From positions 1 through 64,000 of the forward strand of contig CALAHF010000205.1 in the NCBI GenBank assembly GCA_937891465.1: a DNA stretch of 64,000 nucleotides. Direction: 5' to 3'. Origin of the DNA: an uncultured Verrucomicrobiales bacterium. GTDB lineage: Bacteria > Verrucomicrobiota > Verrucomicrobiia > Verrucomicrobiales > DEV007. The notes beneath the pieces are model-generated. The model saw only the letters and a program-made list of their open reading frames with translations, made no database searches and had not been told where the DNA came from. Made by a program: the position numbers and the translations under genes. This document shows positions 1 to 9,116 of this stretch, one piece after another (position 1 is the first letter of the stretch; each line of letters opens with the position of its first letter).

Positions 1-61
1 GCTTCTAGCTTCTAGCTTCTAGCTTCTAGCTTCTAGCTTCTAGCTTCTAGCTTCTAGCTTC
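1..61. repeat. Heptamer tandem array (GCTTCTA, about 8.7 copies)
   Basis: The window opens inside an uninterrupted run of the 7-base unit GCTTCTA, so the array may continue to the left. It ends a few bases before the stop codon of the minus-strand oxidoreductase gene, so it lies directly downstream of that gene; on the coding strand the unit reads TAGAAGC. A second array with another heptamer sits in the same position behind the gene at 16319-16900. There are no spacers, so it is not a CRISPR array. Confidence 0.95.
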
Positions 62-67
62 TTCCCC

Positions 68-1390
68 TCAAATTCCGAAGCCAGCACGGTACGCCGTCCG
101 AGCCCACAACTTCTTCGCATCCACCTGACCTTTCACGAGATTCCCGGTTTTTGAATCGACCTGAACTGAACCACCCGTCCGATAAGCAATGTTTGCGTAG
201 TGACACAACATCGCGCCGGTTTGGGCGTCGTCGATTGGCTGATTCAGCGGCTCATTGATTCGGATCGCATTGGCGAAATTCGTGAAGTGCGGAATATCAC
301 TGGCCTTCTCCACATTCTTGCCAATCTCTTTTCCATCGAGATCAAAGACGGAGTAGTTCGAACTCGTGAACGCCATCGTGCCGCCCTCGCCATACACCGT
401 GACAAAATTCGTCGACTGCGGCTTGCGACGATGACAGCTGCTTCCCACCCAACTCAGCCCGCCATTCTCGCGACCATAATCAAAAATCGCCGTGCCCGTG
501 TCCGGCGTTTCCTGATCGTCATCAAAATGATAACGCCCGCCGTTAAACGTGACCCGCTCCGGGAAATCAAAACCCATCGCCCAGCGTCCGATGTCGAGTG
601 AGTGAACCCCGTTGTTCGCCATCTCGCCACCACCGTATAGCCAGTGCCAATGCCAGTTGTAGTGAACCAAATTATCTTTATACGGCGCATCTGGGACCGG
701 CCCCTGCCACATTGTCCAATCCAATTCCGCCGGCGGCGGCCCCTGCTTTCCTTTCCCGATTGATCCTCGTGCTCCGAGGTATTCGCACTTCGCGTATTTC
801 AGCTTTCCAATAACACCCTCTCGTAATTTCTGAATGCCCTCGATCATGCCCGGATAACTCCGGCGCTGCGTTCCCATCTGAACCTTGCGGTCCGTTTCTT
901 TAGCAACCTCCACCATCCTGCGCGACTCATCACAATTGTAGCTGCCCGGCTTTTCGACATAGACATGTTTCCCAGCACGGCACGCCATGATCGTCGCCGG
1001 TGCATGCCAGAAATTCGGTGTCGCAATCGAAATCGCATCCACATTCGGATCTTCTAACATCTTCCGAAAATCAGTTGTTCCCGCCGGCGGTTTTGGTGCA
1101 CCGCGATCATTCGCGTATTTCACACCCGAGGCCAGCCGCACATCATCGACATCACAAACATAAGCCAGCTCAACGTTCGGCACATCGAGATAGCCTTTGA
1201 TATGCCCCTTCCCCCGGCTCAACCCCATCACACCGACCCGCAGCCGGTCGTTTGCGCCCTTCACCTGACCCAGCAACAAATTCGGTCCCGTGAACATCGC
1301 TGCTCCCGCAACCGATGCCGTGGCAGTCTCCAAAAAGCGACGGCGTGAAAGCGCAGGAAAATCATCAGACAGAGGTGTTGGTTTGTTCAT
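68..1390 (-). CDS. Gfo/Idh/MocA family oxidoreductase, Tat-exported
   Basis: Probable NAD(P)-dependent sugar or polyol oxidoreductase of about 440 residues. The N-terminus has a twin-arginine motif (SRRRFLETA) followed by a hydrophobic stretch, indicating Tat export already folded with cofactor. A Rossmann-like segment follows (RVGVMGLSRGKG, then AYVCDVDD), then the family motif VYVEKPG with its conserved Lys, and a C-terminal substrate domain. I chose the ATG at 1390 because it puts the Tat motif about 15 residues in; the open frame extends upstream to 1444 without a useful signal. Such proteins are very numerous in Planctomycetes and Verrucomicrobia. The substrate cannot be told from the sequence. 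A heptamer repeat array lies directly behind the gene. Confidence 0.9.
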   Translation of the reverse strand: MNKPTPLSDDFPALSRRRFLETATASVAGAAMFTGPNLLLGQVKGANDRLRVGVMGLSRGKGHIKGYLDVPNVELAYVCDVDDVRLASGVKYANDRGAPKPPAGTTDFRKMLEDPNVDAISIATPNFWHAPATIMACRAGKHVYVEKPGSYNCDESRRMVEVAKETDRKVQMGTQRRSYPGMIEGIQKLREGVIGKLKYAKCEYLGARGSIGKGKQGPPPAELDWTMWQGPVPDAPYKDNLVHYNWHWHWLYGGGEMANNGVHSLDIGRWAMGFDFPERVTFNGGRYHFDDDQETPDTGTAIFDYGRENGGLSWVGSSCHRRKPQSTNFVTVYGEGGTMAFTSSNYSVFDLDGKEIGKNVEKASDIPHFTNFANAIRINEPLNQPIDDAQTGAMLCHYANIAYRTGGSVQVDSKTGNLVKGQVDAKKLWARTAYRAGFGI

Positions 1391-1523
1391 GGTAGGAACA
1401 TGCCGGAAATGAAAAAAATCGTCAATCCCGCGCTCGCGTATCAAAATTCATCGCTTCGACTGGTGGTGGAAGTTCGCGAATAACATTGCCGAAAAAATCG
1501 AATCTGAATTATGATAGCGACCA

Positions 1524-2120
1524 ATGAGTTCCGCCGAAAAATGGATCAAACCCAGCGCGATTGTTGCAACCATTGTATTAGGCTTGGGCGTGGGGGTTTA
1601 TGCGCGGGATTCAAGCTACTATTGGAATCCATTTCCACTGAAAATGGCCACACCATCATTCGATCATTCTCAAAACGATCTTCAAGCACCTAATTTTTTA
1701 GTAAAAACTCAAGTGCAGTGGAACAATCTAGTTCGATACCTGAGTAAACAAAAAAGCAATCGCATCTCGAAGGCTCGTTTGTCCAAATTATCATTTCCAA
1801 ATTCATATTGGATATTGCTTGAAGCAAGCCGTGACGGCATGGGAGAAACGGGTCTGCATTTTCGAGACGAGAGGCTGCTACAAATCCAAGCAACTGGTTC
1901 AAGTAAAGCCTCTCTCACATTGCAAAGCTTCACGTCGTATAGCCACGCAAAGCCTGAAACGTTAATTTTCGCAAACGTCCGCAAAAGTAGCCAGTATCAA
2001 ATTTTTACCCATTCACATCTTTCAAATGACGAGATCGCCATTGGAAAAAATGAAAATGATATGGTCCTTCAACAAGTTTCTGCGAGTGAATTCTTGAAGT
2101 TATTCCCTACTCCAAACTGA
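1524..2120 (+). CDS. Hypothetical protein with N-terminal membrane anchor, AT-rich
   Basis: A 198-residue protein that I do not recognise. Residues about 10-27 form one hydrophobic helix (SAIVATIVLGLGVGVYA), suggesting an anchored or secreted protein; the rest is a soluble, mixed-charge domain with no motif I can name. Its base composition stands out: several 60-base lines are near 35 percent GC, against roughly half in the neighbours, and it prefers AT-ending codons. This suggests recent transfer or weak constraint. It lies 30 bases before the esterase gene on the same strand and could share its transcript. The ATG at 1524 is the first plausible start. Confidence 0.6.
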   Translation: MSSAEKWIKPSAIVATIVLGLGVGVYARDSSYYWNPFPLKMATPSFDHSQNDLQAPNFLVKTQVQWNNLVRYLSKQKSNRISKARLSKLSFPNSYWILLEASRDGMGETGLHFRDERLLQIQATGSSKASLTLQSFTSYSHAKPETLIFANVRKSSQYQIFTHSHLSNDEIAIGKNENDMVLQQVSASEFLKLFPTPN

Positions 2121-2150
2121 AATCAACTCATTCAAACTTCACGATTAGAA

Positions 2151-2906
2151 ATGAAAATCTTAATACCGCTTATCCTCATTACCTTCACTGCGACTTCCGC
2201 CCATGCCCAAGACGCCCGCAAAGGACCTTACGCCGATCTCATCAAAGGCGAGTTCGTCCATGCGGAAAAACCGCTCGCTGAAGGCGGCCTGCCGCTCTGG
2301 CTTTTTGCCGATCGAAAACTCGCCAGCGGAAAGAAAAAATACCCGCTTCTAATCTGCCTTCACGGACGGCGGAACAATGCAAAGCCGGACGAGAAATTTA
2401 AGCCGCAGAACATCGCAACGCCATGGACGAAGAAGGACTCGCAACGTGATAATCCGTGTTTCGTTGTTCAGCCTTACTACCCGCCAAAAGGTGGTTGGGA
2501 GAAAATCCCGGAGAAGCTCGACGCGACGATCGCGCATCTCATTGAGAATTTACCAGTCGATCCGGAACGCGTTTATCTCCTCGGATTTTCGAACGGCGCT
2601 CAAGGAACTTTTCAAACCCTCGCGCGCCAGCCCGATGTTTATGCAGCAGCGATCACCATCTCCGGCCCCGTCGATCCGAAAAGTGTTGTCGGAAAAATCG
2701 AAGCCCCGATCCGGGCCTGGGTTGGCGAGAACGACAACGACTCAAACAAAAACGGGCGTTCCATCGCACTCGCTAAAGCCTTGAAAGACGACGGACTCGA
2801 TATCGAAATGACAGTTGTGAAAGGAGCCGGCCATTCCTGCCATCACGTCCCGACCGGTGATCCGAAAGTCCACGAATGGCTCTTTTCTCAGCGGCTGAAG
2901 AAGTAA
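2151..2906 (+). CDS. Secreted alpha/beta hydrolase (esterase/depolymerase-like)
   Basis: A 251-residue alpha/beta-hydrolase with a cleavable signal peptide (MKILIPLILI to AHAQ, cleavage near residue 20). The oxyanion-hole segment LLICLHG lies near residues 66-72. The nucleophile elbow is GFSNG with Ser147, the likely acid is in GENDND (around Asp195), and the likely catalytic His is in GAGHSCHH (His228). The order and spacing match the dienelactone hydrolase, polyhydroxybutyrate depolymerase-like and phospholipase/carboxylesterase families. It probably hydrolyses ester bonds outside the cytoplasm; the substrate is unknown. A palindromic dispersed repeat lies between it and the S9 peptidase gene. 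Confidence 0.88.
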   Translation: MKILIPLILITFTATSAHAQDARKGPYADLIKGEFVHAEKPLAEGGLPLWLFADRKLASGKKKYPLLICLHGRRNNAKPDEKFKPQNIATPWTKKDSQRDNPCFVVQPYYPPKGGWEKIPEKLDATIAHLIENLPVDPERVYLLGFSNGAQGTFQTLARQPDVYAAAITISGPVDPKSVVGKIEAPIRAWVGENDNDSNKNGRSIALAKALKDDGLDIEMTVVKGAGHSCHHVPTGDPKVHEWLFSQRLKK

Positions 2907-2959
2907 ATTCAGCGACGTCTCTACCACCGGGCTACCGTAAACCAAAAGACCGTCCTCCT

Positions 2960-3000
2960 ACGAATAGGTTGATTCATCGTATAGACCCTGTTCAGTCGTG
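2960..3000. repeat. Dispersed two-half element, copy 1 (inverted, degenerate)
   Basis: A degenerate head-to-head pair: a left half with ACGAATAGGTTGATTCA and a right half containing ACCCTGTTCAGTCGTGA. It ends two bases before the ATG of the S9 peptidase gene, so it occupies that gene's ribosome-binding region. Confidence 0.6.
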
Positions 3001-3002
3001 AC

Positions 3003-5078
3003 ATGATTCGCGCCGCTCTCTTCTGTCTTCTTTTTCTTTCTGCTTCGATCTTCGCAGAAAATGGCGGAACGGCCCTGTTGGAAAAGTCGAATCAGGACGC
3101 CCGCAAACGGCTCTCGGGAAAAATCCTCAATGAAAGTCTTCCGGTGCTTTGGTCAAAGGACGGAAAGTCAGCCCTGTTCCACTTTGAAGTTAAATCAGGG
3201 GAACGACGGTGGCGAAAAATAGACCTGGCCTCTGGTGAGATTTCCGACGTCGAAAAACGACCCGACAATTACGAACCGGGACCCCGTAAACTTGAAAAAT
3301 CGAAGCCGGCTAAACCCACTCAATTTTCAAAGAACCATCGGAAATCACCTGACAAAAAATCGGAAGTGAGTTTTAAAAACGGTTCCGTTTTTATCAATCA
3401 AACAAAGATCCCCGCAACTCTTCCCGGAGACTGGGAATGGGATGAGGGGCGGACGTTGTGGTCACCGGACTCATCGCGAGCCGTGGTTTTCAAGCGAAAG
3501 AAAAGCACCGTTCGCGAGGTTCATTACATCGAATCATCCCCCAAAGATCAGCTGCAGCCGAAACACTCCATCAATCGCTACGCGAAGCCGGGCGACGATT
3601 TAAACATCGGACACCCGGTAGTCATTTTTACAGATGGAAGGGATTCGATCGAGGCAGATCCGGAGCTGATTAGCACCCCCTTTGACCTCCGTAAATTTGG
3701 TTGGCGAATGGATTCAAAACGACTCGTTTTTGAATTTATTGAACGCGGCTTTGGCAGCCATCGAATTCTGGAAATCAATTCCAAAACCGGCACCCAACGG
3801 GCCTTAATCAACGAAACTGATGAAAAATTCGTCTTCGTTTTCGGCAACTCCTTCCGGCAGGATTTAAGCGGGGGAGACGAAATTCTGTGGCTTTCGGAAC
3901 GAGATGACTGGAACCACCTCTATCTTATTGATGGGGTCACGGGAAAGGTCATTCGCCAACTGACAAAAGGGAAATGGATCGTCCGGGAAGTGCTCAACGT
4001 GAATGAAGCAGACCGCACCGCTTTGATCCAGATCTCAGGATTTCATAACGATCAAGATCCGTATCACTTGCATCTCGCCCGGGTAAATTTGGACACCGGT
4101 GAAATGGTTCATTTAACCCGGGGTGACGGAACCCACGAGTTTTTCAGTTCCATCAACGGCGACTATTTCTACAACAAATGGTCACGGGTGGATCAGCCGC
4201 CCGTTCATGAGATCAGGCAGTTCTCTGATGGGAAGAAGATTGCAACGCTCGCAGAAGCAACCGGTATCAACGCACTGGAAAAAACCGGCTGGCAAAAACC
4301 GGAACGCTTCTCTACGAAAGATCGAAATGGTGAATTCGACATTCATGGAATGATCCTGCGGCCTCCCAATTTTGATGCCGCGAAAAAATACCCAGTGATC
4401 GAATCAATCTATGCCGGCCCCCACGATTCCTTCACCCCGAAGAAATGGAATACCCGTTTCGGCGGGATGGCCGAAGTTGCGGATGCTGGATTCATTGTTG
4501 TAAAGCTGGATGCGCTCGGCACCAACAACCGCGGCAAAAAATTTCAGCAGGTTGCCTACAAAAACCTGATCGATTCCGGTTTCCCTGATCGGCGGAAATG
4601 GATCACCGAAGCAGCAAAACAAGTCCCGCAAATGGACCTTGAACGCGTTGGAATTTACGGAGGCTCCGCGGGCGGCCAAAGCACGCTCGCAGCATTGCTG
4701 ACCCATCCCGATTTCTATAAAGCCGGTGTTTCCGACTGCGGATGTCACGACAATCGTATGGACAAGATTTGGTGGAACGAGCAGTGGATGGATTGGCCGG
4801 TCGGACCAGAATATGAAGCCAACTCGAATGTGACTCATGCAGGAAAGCTCCAGGGAAAATTGCTTCTCACCGTGGGAGAGCTCGACAAAAACGTCGATCC
4901 ATCATCCACAATGCAAGTGGTCAACGCGCTCATCAAAGCGGATAAAGATTTCGAGTTCATTATCGTTCCCGGTGCAGGACACGGCGTTGGTGAGAAGCCT
5001 TACATGCGCCGAAAGCGGATCGAGTTTTTCCAGCGGCACTTAGGCGGCAGCCGCGAGTTACCGACACGTAGTGAGTGA
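3003..5078 (+). CDS. S9 family peptidase (dipeptidyl peptidase IV-like)
   Basis: A 691-residue serine peptidase with a signal peptide (MIRAALFCLLFLSASIFA), so periplasmic or secreted. The N-terminal 420 residues look like the DPP-IV beta-propeller with repeated WSPD/WLSERDD-type strands. The C-terminal 250 residues are the S9 catalytic alpha/beta-hydrolase domain: nucleophile motif GGSAGG with Ser555, then GELDKNVDP (Asp) and GAGHGVGE (His). The family cleaves N-terminal dipeptides, usually after Pro or Ala, so a role in peptide scavenging is likely. A dispersed repeat abuts the start codon and no clear Shine-Dalgarno is visible. Its stop codon overlaps the longest possible reading frame of trmB. 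Confidence 0.92.
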   Translation: MIRAALFCLLFLSASIFAENGGTALLEKSNQDARKRLSGKILNESLPVLWSKDGKSALFHFEVKSGERRWRKIDLASGEISDVEKRPDNYEPGPRKLEKSKPAKPTQFSKNHRKSPDKKSEVSFKNGSVFINQTKIPATLPGDWEWDEGRTLWSPDSSRAVVFKRKKSTVREVHYIESSPKDQLQPKHSINRYAKPGDDLNIGHPVVIFTDGRDSIEADPELISTPFDLRKFGWRMDSKRLVFEFIERGFGSHRILEINSKTGTQRALINETDEKFVFVFGNSFRQDLSGGDEILWLSERDDWNHLYLIDGVTGKVIRQLTKGKWIVREVLNVNEADRTALIQISGFHNDQDPYHLHLARVNLDTGEMVHLTRGDGTHEFFSSINGDYFYNKWSRVDQPPVHEIRQFSDGKKIATLAEATGINALEKTGWQKPERFSTKDRNGEFDIHGMILRPPNFDAAKKYPVIESIYAGPHDSFTPKKWNTRFGGMAEVADAGFIVVKLDALGTNNRGKKFQQVAYKNLIDSGFPDRRKWITEAAKQVPQMDLERVGIYGGSAGGQSTLAALLTHPDFYKAGVSDCGCHDNRMDKIWWNEQWMDWPVGPEYEANSNVTHAGKLQGKLLLTVGELDKNVDPSSTMQVVNALIKADKDFEFIIVPGAGHGVGEKPYMRRKRIEFFQRHLGGSRELPTRSE

Positions 5079-5092
5079 GATTGATTCCAACA

Positions 5093-5788
5093 ATGTCCAA
5101 CCTCAAACAGAATGGTGAACTTCGCTGGGCGCCGAGCTACCTTCGGCGGCGGGGGCAGATGACACGTGCCCAAAAAATCGCGTGGCGCGAAAACTGGGAT
5201 GACTTCGGAATCACGTTTGAGCACGACAAAACAATCGACCTCGAATTGGTTTACCCCGGCGGCAGACCGCTGGTTGTAGAGATTGGATTTGGGATGGGGG
5301 AAAATCTAATCCATCTCGCGACAACCAATTCCAACTGCCGGTTTCTGGGAATTGAAGTCCACAAACCAGGAATCGGAGCTGCCTTAAAATCGATAGCCGA
5401 ACAGGAAATTTCCAATACCCGCGTGATGCGTGGCGACGCCCGCCTCATTCTCGAGGATCACATCGTCACTCCGGCATTTGATCGCGTTCTCATCTTTTTT
5501 CCTGACCCATGGCCGAATCCCGGGGACACCCATCGGCGTCTTTTTCAGGAGGATTTCGTCTCCCTTTTGGAATCCAGAATGAAACCGGAGGCAACGCTGC
5601 ATCTCGCAACGGATGTCGATTCATACGCTGATTGGGCCAGTGAAATCATGGCAGCAAAGCAAGGCTGGAAAACCGCTCCTGACATTGAAGAAAATTGGCA
5701 ACGAATCGCCTCTAAATACGAGCAAAAGGGATTGGCGTGCGGAAATCGGATTCACGATCTCGCTTTTTCGCGGATTCGAAACGTATGA
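5093..5788 (+). CDS. trmB: tRNA (guanine-N7-)-methyltransferase TrmB
   Basis: Makes m7G46 in the variable loop of tRNAs using S-adenosylmethionine. The SAM site is VVEIGFGMGENLIHLA; the family signature FPDPWP and the following HRRL are present, as is the C-terminal KYEQKG motif with the conserved downstream block (HDLAF). At 231 residues the length is normal. I chose the ATG at 5093; a GTG at 5075 overlaps the preceding stop codon (GTGA) and would add six residues, so translational coupling to the peptidase gene is possible. It sits in a co-directional run with the S9 peptidase and the VWA protein. Confidence 0.95.
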   Translation: MSNLKQNGELRWAPSYLRRRGQMTRAQKIAWRENWDDFGITFEHDKTIDLELVYPGGRPLVVEIGFGMGENLIHLATTNSNCRFLGIEVHKPGIGAALKSIAEQEISNTRVMRGDARLILEDHIVTPAFDRVLIFFPDPWPNPGDTHRRLFQEDFVSLLESRMKPEATLHLATDVDSYADWASEIMAAKQGWKTAPDIEENWQRIASKYEQKGLACGNRIHDLAFSRIRNV

Positions 5789-5821
5789 TGTTCATCCTCT
5801 ACAAGCCTCCCGCCCTTTTCA

Positions 5822-7129
5822 ATGCCCGCTACCGAACGCATCCGCGACATCATTCAGCGCTGGTTCCTTGCTGAACCGCTGCTCTTCGCGGCGTGGACCA
5901 CTCACGAACTCGTTTCCCGTTCGCAGATCAAGTCCATTCGGACCGGCCGCGGCAAGGTTGAATTCAATCCTGCATTCATCAATAACCTGACCGATGAAAT
6001 GCTTGCCGAAGTCATGCGGTTCGAAGCGGTTCGAATTATTCTCAAACATCCTTACGAACGTAAAAAGCAACACATCGATGCAGCCTGGCAGGCCAGCAAC
6101 ATTGCGATTCAGGAGTGCATCCAGAGCCCTCTCAAAATGCCCCGGGCGCGTGAGGCTTTCGGAACGGAGGCCTATGACCGGAAGTTCTACGAATTTTACT
6201 ACGGACTGATTCTAGAACGACAATCAAACCAGTCCGAAGAATCGAATTCGGACGAGGATGAAGACGAGGAAACTGAAAAAGACTCTGAAACGTCACCGGA
6301 AAATGACGCTTCCGAAGAAAAATTCGACAGTGACGCCGGAGGCGACAACAAAGGCGACGACGGCCAGGGTAATGCTCCTGACAGCAACCTCCGCCAGCCT
6401 GAAACAACTGTTGAACCGTATTTCAGGCCCGACGATGTTGCCGCTGAAAACACGGAAACCTGGGATCAGGATGAAATGCTCTCGGATAAAATCGATGACG
6501 TGATCGAAGAAATTCAGGCGACTCAAAACTGGGGAACCCTCGCCGGCCAAGCTCAGGAATTGATCGAAGCCACGTTGAAACCTCGTCTTGATTACCGCCG
6601 CGTTTTGCATGCTTTCCGCGCAAGTGTCATTTCGATGCGTCGCCGCCTCACCCGCATGAAACCGAGTCGGCGTTACGGATTTCAATTTATGGGCAGCAAA
6701 CGGGAGTTTTCAACACGCCTGCTTTTTGCGATCGACGTAAGCGGCTCCGTTTCATCGGAAGATGTCACACGCGCCTTTTCGATCGTGAACCGTTTTTTTA
6801 AATACGGAATTGAACAGGTCGACGTGATTTGGTTTGACTCGGAAATTCGATGTGAGGAGCCGCTTCAGCTAAAAAAGGCGGCTCGTCGGGTCAAAGTTCA
6901 CGGCCGCGGCGGCACCAAGTTTCAGCCCGTGATCGATTATCTCGACGATCACCGCGAATACGAAGGCCTCATTGTCTTCACTGATGGAATCGCTCCTGCG
7001 CCCAAACGGACTGGGAAAAACCGCTCCGCGCGTGTTGTCTGGTTGTTCAACACGGAGGACAATTGGAAGCGAATTCACAAAAATCTCGAAGGGCCCGGAA
7101 TGTGGTCGGCCTTTGTTGAAGCGGATTAA
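5822..7129 (+). CDS. VWA-like protein with DUF2201-type N-terminus
   Basis: A 435-residue cytoplasmic protein with three parts. Residues 1-125 resemble the putative metallopeptidase domain usually found before VWA-like domains (DUF2201 type). Residues about 135-215 are a very acidic, low-complexity linker (DEDEDEE and similar). The C-terminal 170 residues are a VWA-like domain with the MIDAS motif DVSGSVS and VFTDG. The position where relatives carry a zinc-type HExxH reads FEAVRIILKH, so the first His is missing and peptidase activity is doubtful. Relatives usually sit beside a MoxR-type AAA ATPase; none is here, and the co-directional neighbours are trmB and an S9 peptidase. Confidence 0.8.
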   Translation: MPATERIRDIIQRWFLAEPLLFAAWTTHELVSRSQIKSIRTGRGKVEFNPAFINNLTDEMLAEVMRFEAVRIILKHPYERKKQHIDAAWQASNIAIQECIQSPLKMPRAREAFGTEAYDRKFYEFYYGLILERQSNQSEESNSDEDEDEETEKDSETSPENDASEEKFDSDAGGDNKGDDGQGNAPDSNLRQPETTVEPYFRPDDVAAENTETWDQDEMLSDKIDDVIEEIQATQNWGTLAGQAQELIEATLKPRLDYRRVLHAFRASVISMRRRLTRMKPSRRYGFQFMGSKREFSTRLLFAIDVSGSVSSEDVTRAFSIVNRFFKYGIEQVDVIWFDSEIRCEEPLQLKKAARRVKVHGRGGTKFQPVIDYLDDHREYEGLIVFTDGIAPAPKRTGKNRSARVVWLFNTEDNWKRIHKNLEGPGMWSAFVEAD

Positions 7130-7155
7130 AAAATTTTCCGCTACGCCCGCAGCCT

Positions 7156-9087
7156 TTAGTTCCCCGGGCCGTCGTGGCTTTTCAGCACACCACGAATCAG
7201 CTCGTTGTATGTCTTACTGTCGATGTGGAACACATCCGGAGAACCGTCCAACCGGCCGTAATACAATGCCTCAGAATTCGACGGTGCGAACTCAAGCTTG
7301 TGCTCAACCGGAGCCTCTTCTCCAATCGCGGGATCAAATTCGATCAGCTTGATTCTAAAAATCGTCGACGGTGTTTTCAATTTCTGCGTCGGGCCTCCCA
7401 ATGAGACAACCCACCCTGTTGCTGTCAATGACCCAAGTCGCGTCCGCATGGTTGTTGCAACGTTGTCGTTGAGTTGTTTCGAGACGTCTTTGCCGTCTTT
7501 GGTTACGTCCCACGTATTCTTTTTGAGATCGTATTTCATTTTTATCGTCGGCTCTCCGGCCCGAACTCGAATGATTTCTTTCAAATTAAATTGGCTGAAA
7601 CTGAGTAACTTGGTCGACTTCCAATTCGAAATGTGTGTTGGAATCGCCGACTGCAGATCCGGAGGAACTTCGTAAATGTAGGGGCGGCCAATCACGTTTC
7701 CATACAGCTTGGTTTCTTCATCAGCTTTGCGACCGAGTTGAAGAATTTTCAACGCATCTTGCTCGGTTTGACCTTCTGAGGGATAGGATTGAAAGGTCAC
7801 CTGAATGGCTGGACGATCGAGCCCGAACTCCGGCAAGCGCGCCTGAGAGTCGGAAACAAATCCGACAACTTGAGCATCGTTGACCGCCTGAATCATCTTG
7901 GCGATATTCCCCTGATTCGCAGGTTGAAGCCGTCCGTTCACCATCACCGACCACTGCAAACCTGACTGCGTTGGCACCGACTGCAGATCAATTTCCGGCT
8001 GAGTTCGACTGCGAATAATGATCCGTTTTTGCGCAAGTGGCTCGACCTTCAAAAAGTGTAAATCACGATAGGCGCTAGCCGTTTGCGGGAGTTTCGCAAG
8101 CAGCTCCGACTCTACTAAAAAACGCGCAGGACGATTTGAAATGCTTGCTTCGAGGACCGGTTTTCCGTCGTCGGATTCGACCGATTTCCCCTGATCGTAG
8201 TGCTGTTTCAAAAGCAGTGTGACCGGCTGCTCCATTCCGAAGAACATCAATTCCAATACCAGAGCATCGTCAGGAACTGGATTGGGAATGGCTTCAGCCT
8301 CGCCATCCTCGAGCACATCGACCACACGGATCGCTCCAATCCCCGAAACCAATTCTTCCAGAACCTCTGCATTCGCCCGGGTTTGAGTTGGTTTCATCAA
8401 CGTCCACGGAACCATCGGCAGGGTAACTTTCCGCATCACTTCGATATCTCCGGTAGCCGTTTTCAAAACGACTTTCACGAGGCGCTCGGGCTGCAAAGAG
8501 AGTAGTTTTTTATCACGGAGCGTCTCGATCGGATCAACAAGATATTTGCGCGGATTTCCATCAACCACGGCAACGCCACCATCAGTTTTCTCGCCGGCAT
8601 CAGGCACGCGCGCATAAATTGCATTGTTCAGCGGAGCTTCTGTTCCGATTAGAAGCGCGGTAGAGAACTCTTTCGCTTCAATATCTGTGTCCGGATTGCT
8701 GTTGGCGATTTCAACACGAATCAAACCCGCTGAATCAAAGCCCATATCACCGGCTGAAATCTGATCCGTCCCGCCGATTTCTGCTCGATTGATTTCATCG
8801 AGAATTTTCAGGTGATTCAACTGATCGAGCATTGCCGACATGGCTGAAGGATCAATCCGGTCGGTAATGGGCTCGGTGAAAAACCATTCCCCTTCAATGT
8901 TCTTTTCGATCCGAACCGTTCCCGACGAACTTTTTACAATCACTTCATCAACAAGCGGCGGCTCAAATCGCGCCAGCATGTTTCCTTTTCCCTTCGTCGA
9001 AACCGCTGCTGGTCGATCGACAAAATGAATCACCGTCGACAAAATAATCGCGATACCAGCAAGGACAGCAGTGGTGATGATTCTCAT
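7156..9087 (-). CDS. DUF4340 domain-containing protein, Gld-type ABC system
   Basis: A 643-residue protein with one N-terminal helix (TTAVLAGIAIILSTVIHF) and a long extracytoplasmic part. The section after it (MLARFEPPLVDEVIVKSSSG, then EGEWFFTEP) is the DUF4340 repeat pattern of beta-rich units carrying a conserved Trp. It is the last gene of a four-gene minus-strand operon, 29 bases after the GldG-like gene. In Bacteroidetes the GldA/GldF/GldG transporter supports gliding; DUF4340 proteins accompany this ABC type in many non-gliding bacteria and their role is not established. It is convergent with the VWA gene, with a 26-base gap. Confidence 0.85.
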   Translation of the reverse strand: MRIITTAVLAGIAIILSTVIHFVDRPAAVSTKGKGNMLARFEPPLVDEVIVKSSSGTVRIEKNIEGEWFFTEPITDRIDPSAMSAMLDQLNHLKILDEINRAEIGGTDQISAGDMGFDSAGLIRVEIANSNPDTDIEAKEFSTALLIGTEAPLNNAIYARVPDAGEKTDGGVAVVDGNPRKYLVDPIETLRDKKLLSLQPERLVKVVLKTATGDIEVMRKVTLPMVPWTLMKPTQTRANAEVLEELVSGIGAIRVVDVLEDGEAEAIPNPVPDDALVLELMFFGMEQPVTLLLKQHYDQGKSVESDDGKPVLEASISNRPARFLVESELLAKLPQTASAYRDLHFLKVEPLAQKRIIIRSRTQPEIDLQSVPTQSGLQWSVMVNGRLQPANQGNIAKMIQAVNDAQVVGFVSDSQARLPEFGLDRPAIQVTFQSYPSEGQTEQDALKILQLGRKADEETKLYGNVIGRPYIYEVPPDLQSAIPTHISNWKSTKLLSFSQFNLKEIIRVRAGEPTIKMKYDLKKNTWDVTKDGKDVSKQLNDNVATTMRTRLGSLTATGWVVSLGGPTQKLKTPSTIFRIKLIEFDPAIGEEAPVEHKLEFAPSNSEALYYGRLDGSPDVFHIDSKTYNELIRGVLKSHDGPGN

Positions 9088-9116
9088 GTAATTGAGTGGG
9101 CGGAAAAAATAAAAAT

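Noticed and set aside
1-61. CRISPR array
   Set aside because: The unit is 7 bases with no spacers; no cas gene is present.
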